From the NCBI GenBank assembly GCA_903813345.2, contig CAIIXF020000003.1, positions 3,998,109 to 4,062,108 on the forward strand: a stretch of 64,000 bases of DNA. The letters are read 5' to 3'. Source of the DNA: Owenia fusiformis. Lineage: Eukaryota > Annelida > Polychaeta > Sabellida > Oweniidae. The position numbers and the translations under genes were made by a program. Positions 54,701 through 64,000 of this stretch are shown in pieces; within the stretch, counting starts at the first letter, position 1; each line of letters starts with the position of its first letter. The notes beneath the pieces were generated by a model. The model did not search any database, was not told the origin of the DNA, and was given only the letters and a program-made list of their open reading frames with translations.

Positions 54701-54930
54701 TTAGTGCAATACATTTACAAAATCATCGAGATTTACGGATTGTCCGTCTGTCAATTGCTCATCGTCACTATCCAGGGATATTAATGGCTCTGGAACTTGA
54801 TCTTTGGGTAAAACAGTGGGTTGATGAGTCTTTGGCTCTGAATTAACTTGATTGTTGTACCTGATTTCAATATTTTCAGCGTCATCATTACATGATATGG
54901 ACCCAGTTTTTAAGTTCACAGTATGAAGGG
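54701..54930 (-). other. Unclassified C-terminal-like ORF
   Basis: The minus strand encodes about 75 residues rich in Asp, Asn and Glu (EPLISLDSDDEQLTDGQ, then NLDDFVNVLH and a stop). The composition looks like the acidic tail of a real protein. Upstream, interrupted frames (GDLFTEEQMARFLVHPLLE) suggest a decayed gene or transposase relic. Not recognised. Confidence 0.3.
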
Positions 54931-55284
54931 TGAAACCATGGTTTTTCTCTTCTGTAATAGCATTTTTCGGTTGATGGATTCATATCTTATCCATCAATTC
55001 TCAATGTTTCATAAGGGTGTCTTGGAATGGTGTGGTCAAATGCTTTACTGGATGAGGAATGTTTATTCAAGCAATGGATGCACAAGAAATCTGGCCATTT
55101 GTTCTTCTGTAAATAAGTCACCATGATAAAAGGATAATTTATGAAAGCATCCATTTGTTACCGTTCTGAATCAAAATGATACATATTGGCATCTGTTTTT
55201 TACATATATATTTACGTTTACGAAATCTTATTCAAATATCTTCTCTATTACAGGAATGTAGTGCCTGGAACTTTCCTATATTGT

Positions 55285-57345
55285 CATACTACACTCTGTT
55301 AAGCATGATAAAAGGCAAGAAGTTAAGTTAGAAATAAAAGAGTTATCTCATGAATGGGACCCTTACATGGCTCCTAGAAGGTAGAAGACACTAAATGGTG
55401 TGACACTATAAGCTGAATTTTGTCCACATAGAGCATGTGCACAATACTAAAGACATGTAAAATTGAACTGTCAAAATAATAGAAATTACTCACCAGCTCG
55501 CCTCTACCGGAAGTTATGATACGTTATGGTGTAACTACGGTAATTTATTTTAAAATATTGAAAAAATCAACAACATTCAATTTCTAGGGTGTACAACCAT
55601 TTTCGAGCGAATTTGCCGATATAATAACAATATTTTTGAGTTCCCCTAGGCTATATATAAACTTCATCAATACACAGTATATTCAACATAGGTTTTGCTT
55701 CTCGATTTTTGAATATCACTATGCAAAGACAGGGACTCATTTTAGGTAAAATCATTGCTTCACCAATAAAAATTAAAGGGAACGTTAGCTCACAAAATAA
55801 ATAAATCCATTACAATGTTAAGTATATGATTTGAAAGATTGTCTGGATTATATGTGTGATCGATTGATGCATAAACAAACATATTCAATTCAACTTGCAG
55901 ACCTCCATTCTGGCTCATGTATAGGCCTAAGACGCCATATTGCCTTATGTATTGTACTGCCCATGCGTGCATACTTAATGCGTGACGTCACATCGACAGA
56001 GATCAGCGATCAAGTTTGACTAAAAAATTAAAAGATCCACACTTAAGAGCACAAAAATGATATCAATGATCGCCAATTTCATATCAAATAAGTGAAGGAT
56101 GTAAGGTTTAACATTTTTCATGTTATTTAGTATTTACAGAAGCAGAGCTTGTAAAGAAACCAAGTTTTAAATTCCGATTTTGACTGTTGACAAAAATAAA
56201 GAAAAGAGAGAAAGAGGCGACTTGTTAGAAACAATGACATGAAATTGTGAATAAAAAAGATATTATTGTGGGTTTTATTTTTTGAGAGTTCATCAAATAC
56301 ACTCATGTGTATTAATTTAAATATGTATTGTTATACCTCTCAGTTCTACCAAGGATTATAAAAACTGATCGAAATGGCTTCGTTTTTAAAGTATAAAAAA
56401 CACTACCCTACCCGGAAGTAGTATAACATGTATATTGAAACCATGTGTAAACTGTAAATCACGTGAATTGGCTGATGCAATCAGGATGTGACTAGTACAG
56501 AGTAACTATGATGCAATCAGGATATGACTTGTGCAAAATAATTGGCTTCACCTAGAATTCGCGATCTTTGCTCTTTAGCATAACATGAAAACATGTTTTG
56601 TGTTTAAGTAGCTAGATTCAAATACAAACTAAATGAATATAACATAAACCAACCATCATTTGTTCCAATCATGGCGAATTTTCAAGGAAATACGTGTAAC
56701 TGAATGTAAATCAACAGCGGAGCTCTTCAATTATGAGGTGAGAAAAATGTAAAAATAAAAACAAAAATAAATCTCACATAATAGAGCTATTTATACGATT
56801 CTAAGTACATTTTAAGTGCTCCATACATTAATGTAAGTATAAAAGCCATTAACCTCAACTGGGAAGCACTTTCCAACTATTTTTACGGCTTGAATTGTAA
56901 GAAAATGGCACTTATCTCAAAAAATGGAAATTTGAAAGAAGCTCAATTTATTGTGAAGATGAAGTTTATATATATATGTATATGGGGGTGCGAATATATA
57001 GTCATAGCATGGGCTACTTCGCTTAAAAATGGCGATATATACCTCAGAACTTGTATTTTGTGATTTTTTCAATATTTTAAAATTAATTACCGTAGTTACA
57101 GCATAACGTATCATAACTTCCGGAAGAGGCGAGCTGGTAAGTATATTTCAGTTCTTTTGACAGTTCAATTTTACATGTCTTTAGTATTGTGCACATGCTC
57201 TATGTGGACAAAATTCAGCTTATAGTGTCACACCATTTAGTGTCTTCTACCTTTTAGGAGCCATGTAAGGGTCCCATTCATGAGATAACTCTTTTATTTC
57301 TAACTAAACTTCTTGCCTTTTATCATGCTTAACAGAGTTTATATA
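55285..57345. mobile_element. 2.06-kb element with ~275-bp near-perfect inverted arms
   Basis: Left arm about 55291-55566 and right arm about 57061-57340 are reverse complements with few differences. They share CTCTGTTAAGCATGATAAAA, AGTTATCTCATGAATGGGAC, TGTGCACAATACTAAAGACA and CGGAAGTTATGATACG. The 1.5-kb centre is AT-rich with no transposase. The target duplication is not clear. The arms could form a long hairpin RNA if transcribed. Confidence 0.88.
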
Positions 57346-58480
57346 TATTGAATATGTATGCAATATTTCAAGACTCAGTATTAAGTAGGAACTCTGAAAT
57401 CACTAACCTCGATTTTGCTGTTATATTTTTGCAATGACCCCATTCCCTAAAATGTACGAGAGCACCTACGATACATTACATGTACAAGACCGCATCCACA
57501 TATTTCGACTAGACACAGTGTTCAAGAGAAGGGCAACTCTATGTTAAAAACATGAGAACTTAAAATAAGCAGTTCCATGCTTCCCTTTTTATGACAATAT
57601 TTCAAAAAGTATTGCATAAATGTATATGTTTAAGTATTATCTTGAATAAAAATCAATCGTCAGTATGATTGAAGCATAAAACATGTTTATTCTCAAATAA
57701 AAGTAAACAAAAAGACCAGTAAGAAAAATAGGTATCAAAATGTTCTCTTCAAATATTCCATTGTGTGTAAATTTTTTTTAAACAATAGGTTTATTTCATT
57801 TATATATTTTTCATGGCATAATACACAATCATGCAGCGAATCGCCTTTTGGCATTGTATGTCCGCTTTCAATAACAATGTTGCACATAAATTTAAAAAAA
57901 AAAAACACCCAATTTTAAGATCAGGCATGTTATAAATGAAGAGTACTGGTGGGGACCTGCTGCAACAATGATCGGGCGACCAATAAGTTGAGGGCTTGAG
58001 TAGGTGGGGTCTAAGGTAGTTGGATTAAGATTATGTATGAATGCAGCCTTAACAGTTTTCAAGAAGAAATTTCCAAATATCTTGAACCGACTATAGGATG
58101 ATCTTTTTATCCCATACGAATCACAAAGTTCAGAAACTTTGCAACCAAGAGTGGAATTATTTTAAAATATTCATGTCCAGTTTTGTATTCTTGTCCGTAG
58201 CCGGAATTTCCTGTTCAAATCTTTCTGATTATTAATGGGGCATACTGCTCCTTCCCTTCTTTAAAGCATCAAACAAATCGCGATTATCTGAGTTTTTCTC
58301 CATTGTCGTTTACACTTTGCGAATGTTACAAAAAAGAACCAATACGGGAACTGCGATTATGACGTAGCGCCCGATTAGAGCGGGACGTAAAGCTATATAT
58401 AACATCTAATGAAAATATAAGTTTTTACAAACTGGCTTTATGTACCTGTAACACGTCCAAGTATTGGATAAATAAGAGTT
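57346..58480. other. Intergenic, nothing recognised
   Basis: AT-rich sequence between two inverted-repeat structures. No supported ORF. An A run is present near 57894-57904. Confidence 0.4.
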
Positions 58481-58489
58481 ATGTACTGG

Positions 58490-58605
58490 GAGGTTTTGGA
58501 TATGGGGTTTATCCAGAGGGAGATATGCATATCTACCTGAGGGACCGTAGGGACCGAAGGTAGATGCGCATATCTCACGAGGGATGAACCAAATATCCAA
58601 ACCGA
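58490..58605. repeat. ~115-bp imperfect palindrome
   Basis: GGTTTTGGATATGG with GGAGATATGCATATCTACCT on the left is matched on the right by AGGTAGATGCGCATATCTC and AAATATCCAAACC. The small loop reads GAGGGACCGTAGGGACCGAA. It is similar in style to the hairpins at 13.5 kb and 32.15 kb. Confidence 0.75.
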
Positions 58606-58643
58606 CTGTACATGACTGCTTTATCTTATATCAAGTATAGTTT

Positions 58644-59457
58644 TCAGGGGCATTTAAATGTTAAAATCAAACGGAATAGGTTGTCTAATTTATCATGGGT
58701 GAGTTCGGTATCACCAAAGAGATATAGATCGATTTTATCTTGTTGGGTTTTATAAAGTGTTATATCATCCACAATTAACTGAATGGCTTCATTGAATTGA
58801 TGGATTTTACTCTTTCTTATGGGGCAGCTAAAAAATAAGTGTCTAAAGGTCTCAGGTGACCCACACCCGCAATTTGGCGAGTCAACATTATTCCAATTAT
58901 GAGATATCAATTGGGTCTTCAGGATAAGATCTCTGGCTCTGTTGAGGTACATCTCTTGCCTGCGATTTAGAATGTTAAGGGACACAGTAGATATTATCCC
59001 AGGGAACATTTGGATTTTTAGTCTCCTTTTAAAGGATGCTAATGAAGGAAGGGACTTCAGATCAGGCTGATCACGTTGGAGATTGTTCATGAATTCGACC
59101 ATCTTGTAAATTGGTGATTTTCTAGGATAGTTAATTTGCATAATATATTCTCTGATAAAACGTGTATTTCTTATATTGACTCTTTTATAAGGAATGAATA
59201 TGTCACTTATATATGATGGAATGAGGGCGTTGTGAACTTTGTGCATTAAGTTCTTGAAGTGGAAATTTCTATGATCATGTAGGCAAGACCACTTTAAGAT
59301 TTTGTACTTTACAGGCACTAGAGCCTGATAGAGCTCCAGACACAATTAGACTAGCTTGATACTGTGAACTACTAAGCCTTTTTAAGTCAATTTGGTCTGC
59401 GCCGTCGTAAAAGATATCGCAGTAGTCAAAAATTGACTGAATATAGGTATTATACAT
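58644..59457 (-). pseudogene. C-terminal region of the jockey/CR1-like LINE
   Basis: Two overlapping-frame pieces: 59457-59275 (NTYIQSIFDYCDIFYDGADQ) and 59345-58644, 233 residues (LMHKVHNALIPSYISDIF and the zinc-binding CGCGSPETFRHLFFSCP). It has the standard layout downstream of the RT in jockey/CR1-type LINEs. One frameshift lies in the 70-bp overlap. Confidence 0.85.
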
Positions 59458-60325
59458 GAATATCTAAGCACTTGGCCAAAGGGAAAGGGCCAAAAGTTGT
59501 AATGGAACTTAGCAAGAAAAAGCAAACTCTAAGTGCATTCCAGTTAAAGAAAAACAAAACCCATATATCCCAAAACCATGATCCAACGTGAAAAGAAAGA
59601 ATGTCTAATACCCCCTTCCCCCACCATTCAAGAGCCGATATCACAATCCAAGACCAGAACACCAAGGGACATTTCATTCATACTGAAGTCATTACAATAC
59701 ATGTTGAAGAAAAAATGAGAAATTGATAGCCGATACTCATAACATCAAAAATAGTTGTAGATACAAGTACTCATACAACATAGAGCATTCAGTCTCAAAT
59801 GATGTGGGAGAGATAATATCCAGCCTCCAAGTCCAAAGGCGTTTCAAAGAGTCAACATCCATTCACAAAAGCCGTCGCCATAATCCATAAAACACAATAA
59901 TTCACAATGGTCATCAGGAGAAATCTATGGCTGGTTTCGACCCCTATTTCTCAACCATTAATGTCATAGCCAGGATCCGCCTCAAATGGTGCAAAGTGAA
60001 AAAATTGTGAGTTCAGCGCCAATGTCGTTAACAATTCCTACATCCTTCAGCATCGCAATTGGTAAAACTTGAAACTTCGAAATTAATGTAATTAATTAAT
60101 TTGTATTTTTTCAGCAAAGCCCAGAAATTGATATTGAGATGTTTGGACTTCAGTCTTCCTTTCAGAGCTTTCATTGGATTAAGAGCTGTTTGAATCTTAG
60201 AGATTAAATAGTTGATGTGAGCTGATCCACATAGTTTATTGTCAAAGTAGTAGCCAAGGTGTTTATGAGTGTCAGTTCTAGTAATCGCATGACAATTCGA
60301 CACAATTGGGGGACAATGGTTTACA

Positions 60326-61060
60326 TTACTGCAAAAATCGACTCTTTGCTTTTCTATTTACATATTCCGTTTTGGAATTGAGTGTGAGGTGGTCATTTGG
60401 CTTTGTTGGCAAAAATGTTGATGTATCATCAGCGTATATGAAGTATTTTGAAGATAAAGTATCAGACAAGTCATTTATACAGATTATGAAGAATAACAAC
60501 CCAATTATACTTCCTTGAGGGACACTGCAATTTATATAGTTGTCAGGGGATGTTTGAGATGACTTACCATTTATTGTGACCTTTATTTTTCTAGAGAGAT
60601 ATGAGGTAATAAAATTCAAAAGATTTCCGGAAAAGCCATATGCTTTCAGCTTATGTATTAACAGATGGTGTGGTACCCTGTCAAAGACAGCCGAAATGTC
60701 CAAAAAGACCAGCCTAGTATCAAAACCCTTACTAAAGTTTGACCAAATGAAATCGCAAATCGCTAGAAGTTGGAATTCGTTGCAATGAGCCTTCAAAAAT
60801 CCGGATTGATATTTGTAAAGTAGATTGTTTTCAATAAGGTGCTTATACATTTTATCATAGACTATTCTTTCTATGACTTTAGAAACAATGCTTAGGAGAG
60901 AGATGAGTCTATACTTGTTAAGGTTATTTTTACTATTTATCTTATGTAAAGGGCAAACATTCCCTAGTTTCCAAATTTGAGGGAAAGTGTTTGCTTGTAA
61001 AGGTTTATTGAATAGAATGTAGAGAGGAATTGAAATTGATTCTGAGCAGATTTGGACCAT
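60326..61060 (-). pseudogene. Reverse transcriptase of the jockey/CR1-like LINE
   Basis: 244 residues: WKLGNVCPLHKINSKNNLNK, YRLISLLSIVSKVIERIVYD, FLDISAVFDRVPHHLLIHKL (catalytic Asp), NCSVPQGSIIGLLFFIICIN and FIYADDTSTFL (YADD). All main RT blocks are present, with some substitutions (canonical RPISL reads RLISL). The frame ends at 60326 and continues in another frame at 60303. Confidence 0.88.
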
Positions 61061-61595
61061 TTTGATGGTAATTTTATCAGGGCCATTGGCCTTGGAAGGA
61101 TCAAGATTATTTATTATGTTAGTAATATCACACTACCCTACCTCGATCGCGCATGCGCGAATTCTTTGGCTTTCAACCAGGTCGCTTTTGAGTATATCGA
61201 CTGCTTAGTCAAAAGGTTAATACGTTTGGTGCTCGGAGTGAGTCAATATTGCTATTCACTGAACTTCAGTGGTGCAATAGTGAAGTCCATGTTCCAAGTT
61301 ATATGATGGTTGAAGAAAGAATGTAAATAATATCGTTTAAAATTTTAAAACATTTGATATGTCATAGTACACGGTACACAGTTGCAAAAGTTGATCAATA
61401 CAGGGTATAAGGAATGTAAATTGTTCAATAGTACAGGGAGCGAGAAAGTAAACTGATTATACAGAACGATTTGCTTGTTTTACACAAAAACCAATCCTGA
61501 GATAGTCAGTACTATACTAGACTCATGTTTTGTACAATAGTGTGATCGTATATTTCTGAACCACTAAATGTTATTGATCTAATCTTTATTTTCAG

Positions 61596-61701
61596 ACGAG
61601 TATAATAACAACGTACATGTGCCAATCATTATTTCTAATGCGCTTGATATCCTAATCCAGTGGTACATGGAGCTGTATTTGACATTCAAAACCAGAATAT
61701 A
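61596..61701 (+). other. Exon-like segment inside the 2.03-kb element
   Basis: After TTTATTTTCAG an open stretch reads DEYNNNVHVPIIISNALDIL and IQWYMELYLTFKTRI followed by a stop. It starts in phase 1. Within a non-autonomous element it may be a captured host exon or chance. Not recognised. Confidence 0.25.
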
Positions 61702-61786
61702 ATGAGTAATAGAAGGAATGATACGTTTCATTGGAGTACACTGATGCACGACGAATGCATACAAGGGGCGTCATTGGAATTGTTCA

Positions 61787-62237
61787 AATGCTTTATCGAA
61801 CTCCCGTGCAGTGATATATCACTGCGGCGGGCAGGTGTCTCACCGTAAGCATGGTAACATCGTAATAAACAACTGCCGTGATTGGTTCTAGTCCCATGCT
61901 CAGGTCGCGTGATTGTAAAATTTAGACAATTTCATTGGTTGAATTGCGCGTATTAACTAATAAACAACACGTGCGGTAAACTTTTATCAACACAACTTTT
62001 ACTCAGAATTCCTTCCGCGGGTATTTGCTCTTATATTTCATTGATTTTGGAATATTTTGACAAAATAATTATTGATGAACATATAAGAACATATATTTTA
62101 TAAGTTGTGTGAAAAACAAGTACATCTGTGACAAAAAGGGGGACTATCTTCCCCAAATTTTGGGGATTTCAATAATCTGCCCGCCGCAGTGTCTATACCG
62201 AGACACTGCATAGGAGTTCGATGCTTTATAAATGGAA
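61787..62237. mobile_element. Nested ~440-bp element whose ends are themselves hairpins
   Basis: GCTTTATCGAACTCC at about 61791 is matched in inverse by GGAGTTCGATGCTTTATAAA at about 62212. Directly inside, GCAGTGATATATCACTGC (left) and GCAGTGTCTATACCGAGACA (right) each fold on themselves, followed by GGCGGGCAG/CTGCCCGCC. Each end can thus form a small hairpin as well as pair with the other end. Confidence 0.75.
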
Positions 62238-62299
62238 ATGTTTGCCTAAAATTGCAAAATAACTTGATATGCAGAATATGACATGACTCTACTATTCCT

Positions 62300-62490
62300 A
62301 ACGCCTAGAAATGCATAAGATACTCTGTTTGTCCAATTGTATTGTTTATTTTATTTTTGAAAGTACCTTATTAACATCTAACGTCATCCAATATAAACCA
62401 TTAATAAGAAACAGACAAATAAAAACAAATAACACAATCATTACTAATAAGCCAAATGGGTTGCTCATGAACACCCAATCGAAGGTATAG
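62300..62490. repeat. Dispersed repeat, copy B
   Basis: Matches the 190-bp block at about 7270-7460 in the UNC93-like gene, same orientation, with scattered substitutions. Lies inside the 2.03-kb element. Confidence 0.8.
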
Positions 62491-64000
62491 TAGACTGGAC
62501 ATATCTTTGTATCGTGTTCATCGCATAACCGTTACCCCTGCCATTTTGAATGTTGACCAGACATAGTGCTGTACAATTAGTGTATTTTTAGGAAGTGGAT
62601 TCATAATACTATAACTATGCTTAACCCATACTTTTAACTCTCAATACTAATACCAGATCGATGTAGTCTTATATGACATGTTGAATGTCAGATGATTTTG
62701 GATGGTAGCTGCTCTTAAAATTTTAGAAAAACAATTAATTCACAAAAATACAGTTGAATAACATACTAGAAAACGTATCCACATATGACACGATGACACG
62801 CAGTTTAAATAACAGTTAACTGTGTTTTTTGTTACATATCAATGTCAAAATAAGTAACATTTTCGAAGTGAAACTGACATGCTCCCCGTACGTTGATAGA
62901 TTTACTGAAATGTATCGTGTATTGCATTCGAGTTTGCTTCACTGCGCCCACTATTATCTATCTTTGGCTATAGTGTTTCTTTGCAAACAATATTCTACAA
63001 ACTGCTTGATGAATCAATACTATGTCTGGTAGAACACTAACAATAAATGTAAAGTGTATTTTACGTTCAGAAATATGGAATTAAACCCACGTCCTCCATT
63101 TGCAACTTAGCTGTACCCTGTTTCCCTTTTAAATGTGGTCACGTGGTAGGGTAGTGTGAATATCTTCTCTACTAAATGAAATATCACTTAAGACATTATT
63201 ACACCTCTGAGGAAATGGAATGTTAGAACTGTCAAAATTTTCATTTGAATGATTTTTTTAAACAAAGAAGTTGAGAAAAGCATCAGATTTCTCTTGATTA
63301 AGACTGAAGATTGCGCCTGTTTGTTCCAATGTCGGAATTTGACTATTAATTTTTCCAAGTAGTTTTTTAATAAGCAACCAGAATTTGTCATTAGCATGAT
63401 TCTCGCCGTTCAATGTGTCAACCTCTTCATTTGTAAAATTTGACTTGGTAGTTGTTATAAGATTTTTTACAACTTCCACTTGAGCCCTATAAGCCATATA
63501 ATGTTGCAAGAACAATTTTTGGGAATAGCAGGAGCAATTATCTCATTATATCAAGGTTTGTCATTAACTTTTACTTTTCTGAGTTTGCTTGGAATATGTA
63601 AAGTGAAAAATGCCATCATTGTATTTGTAAAAATTTCAGTCAGAATATTTACATCTTCAGCCTGATTAAAAATGCATTCCAGTCAATATCTGCTATGTCT
63701 TGATTTAGTGCTTCAGTGTTTGCAAGACAAAAAGTATACACCCAAAACAAATGTAATGACATAATATCAACCTGCCCTGGATTCGTGGACGTTTGTTGTA
63801 CAAACTTAAACCGAACCGATGGCAAAAAAGCACTTTGAATCATGGGAATGAAGTACTTCCTTTAGTGAAAAACGGAACCAAGAAAAAACCGAATCTCGCA
63901 TAGATTGCCCGACTCAAACTTTTAGACGATATAGTTATAAGAGCTTGCTCACAAAGACATAAGTAATCATGGTCGCGTAACGGAAGTACAAACACTGTAG

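Larger units (their letters stand above)
61124..63163. mobile_element. 2.03-kb TIR element inserted in the LINE, AATAT duplication
   Basis: Runs 61129-63158 with ends CACACTACCCTACC and its complement GGTAGGGTAGTGTG, flanked by AATAT at 61124-61128 and 63159-63163. The LINE reading resumes on both sides. It contains the 190-bp dispersed repeat also found at 7.3 kb, a nested 440-bp element, and an exon-like open segment near 61596. No transposase ORF. Confidence 0.88.
58640..63900 (-). mobile_element. Jockey/CR1-like LINE, split by a transposon and decayed
   Basis: The minus strand carries, from high to low coordinates: a linker before the RT (63843-63650), FWLLIKKLLGKINSQIPTLE (63515-63258), then after the element at 61129-63158 the reverse transcriptase (61060-60326), a following piece (60303-60028), a foreign or unrecognised stretch (about 59460-60020), and the C-terminal region (59457-58644). 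The frame is broken several times. The endonuclease domain is not in the window, so the 5' part is missing or lies beyond the end. Confidence 0.82.

Noticed and set aside
55285-57345. Assembly palindrome artefact
   Set aside because: Arms are interrupted by a 1.5-kb unique centre and contain several differences, so a real inverted-repeat element is more likely; read-level proof is lacking.

Overview
The window looks like an AT-rich, intron-rich, transposon-dense animal genome. Genes are split by GT-AG introns, there are no operons, and the sequence is crowded with decayed LINEs, an LTR retrotransposon, a Penelope-type fragment, foldback elements and MITEs. The mix (Tx1/L1-like LINE, compact Ty3-type LTR element, GIY-YIG fragment, a ROCO-type GTPase with an N-terminal trypsin-like domain) fits a lophotrochozoan, most likely a bivalve or other mollusc. 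That placement is inference, not proof.

Layout. 1-3.75 kb is a satellite of about 135-bp monomers with a higher-order period near 540 bp. 6.09-11.70 kb (+) holds a complete seven-exon UNC93-like membrane protein gene (522 aa). Its introns carry a dated LINE 3' fragment with a 14-bp target duplication and a small MITE. 12.7-13.2 kb is a decayed LINE end. 14.65-19.35 kb is a 4.7-kb foldback element with a 5-bp target duplication; a 1.35-kb deleted relative lies at 33.25-34.60 kb. 19.5-22.0 kb holds another inverted repeat, a hexanucleotide repeat and a roughly 150-bp tandem repeat interrupted by a MITE.

23.6-38.1 kb (+) is the most interesting gene. Exon phases join a short first exon, a trypsin-like serine protease exon, a P-loop/ROC GTPase spread over five exons, and a long COR-like exon into one model of about 1,142 codons, still open at its 3' end. 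Its third coding intron contains a nearly complete antisense Ty3-type retrotransposon (26.77-31.25 kb) with 141-bp LTRs; coding is broken by one stop and one frameshift. Three in-frame internal duplications in the gene suggest rapid change.

38.2-64 kb is mainly mobile DNA: two copies of a mariner-like TIR element, a GIY-YIG fragment, a Tx1/L1-like LINE whose ORF1 carries an SGNH-hydrolase-like segment and whose reverse transcriptase is split by a 1,020-bp transposon built of 15-bp inverted arrays, degraded gag remnants, a 2-kb long inverted repeat, and a second LINE (jockey/CR1-like) split by a 2-kb element with a 5-bp target duplication.

No rRNA, tRNA or CRISPR array was recognised by reading. 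Only the UNC93-like and protease-ROCO loci look like host protein genes; a few isolated exon-like ORFs remain unassigned.
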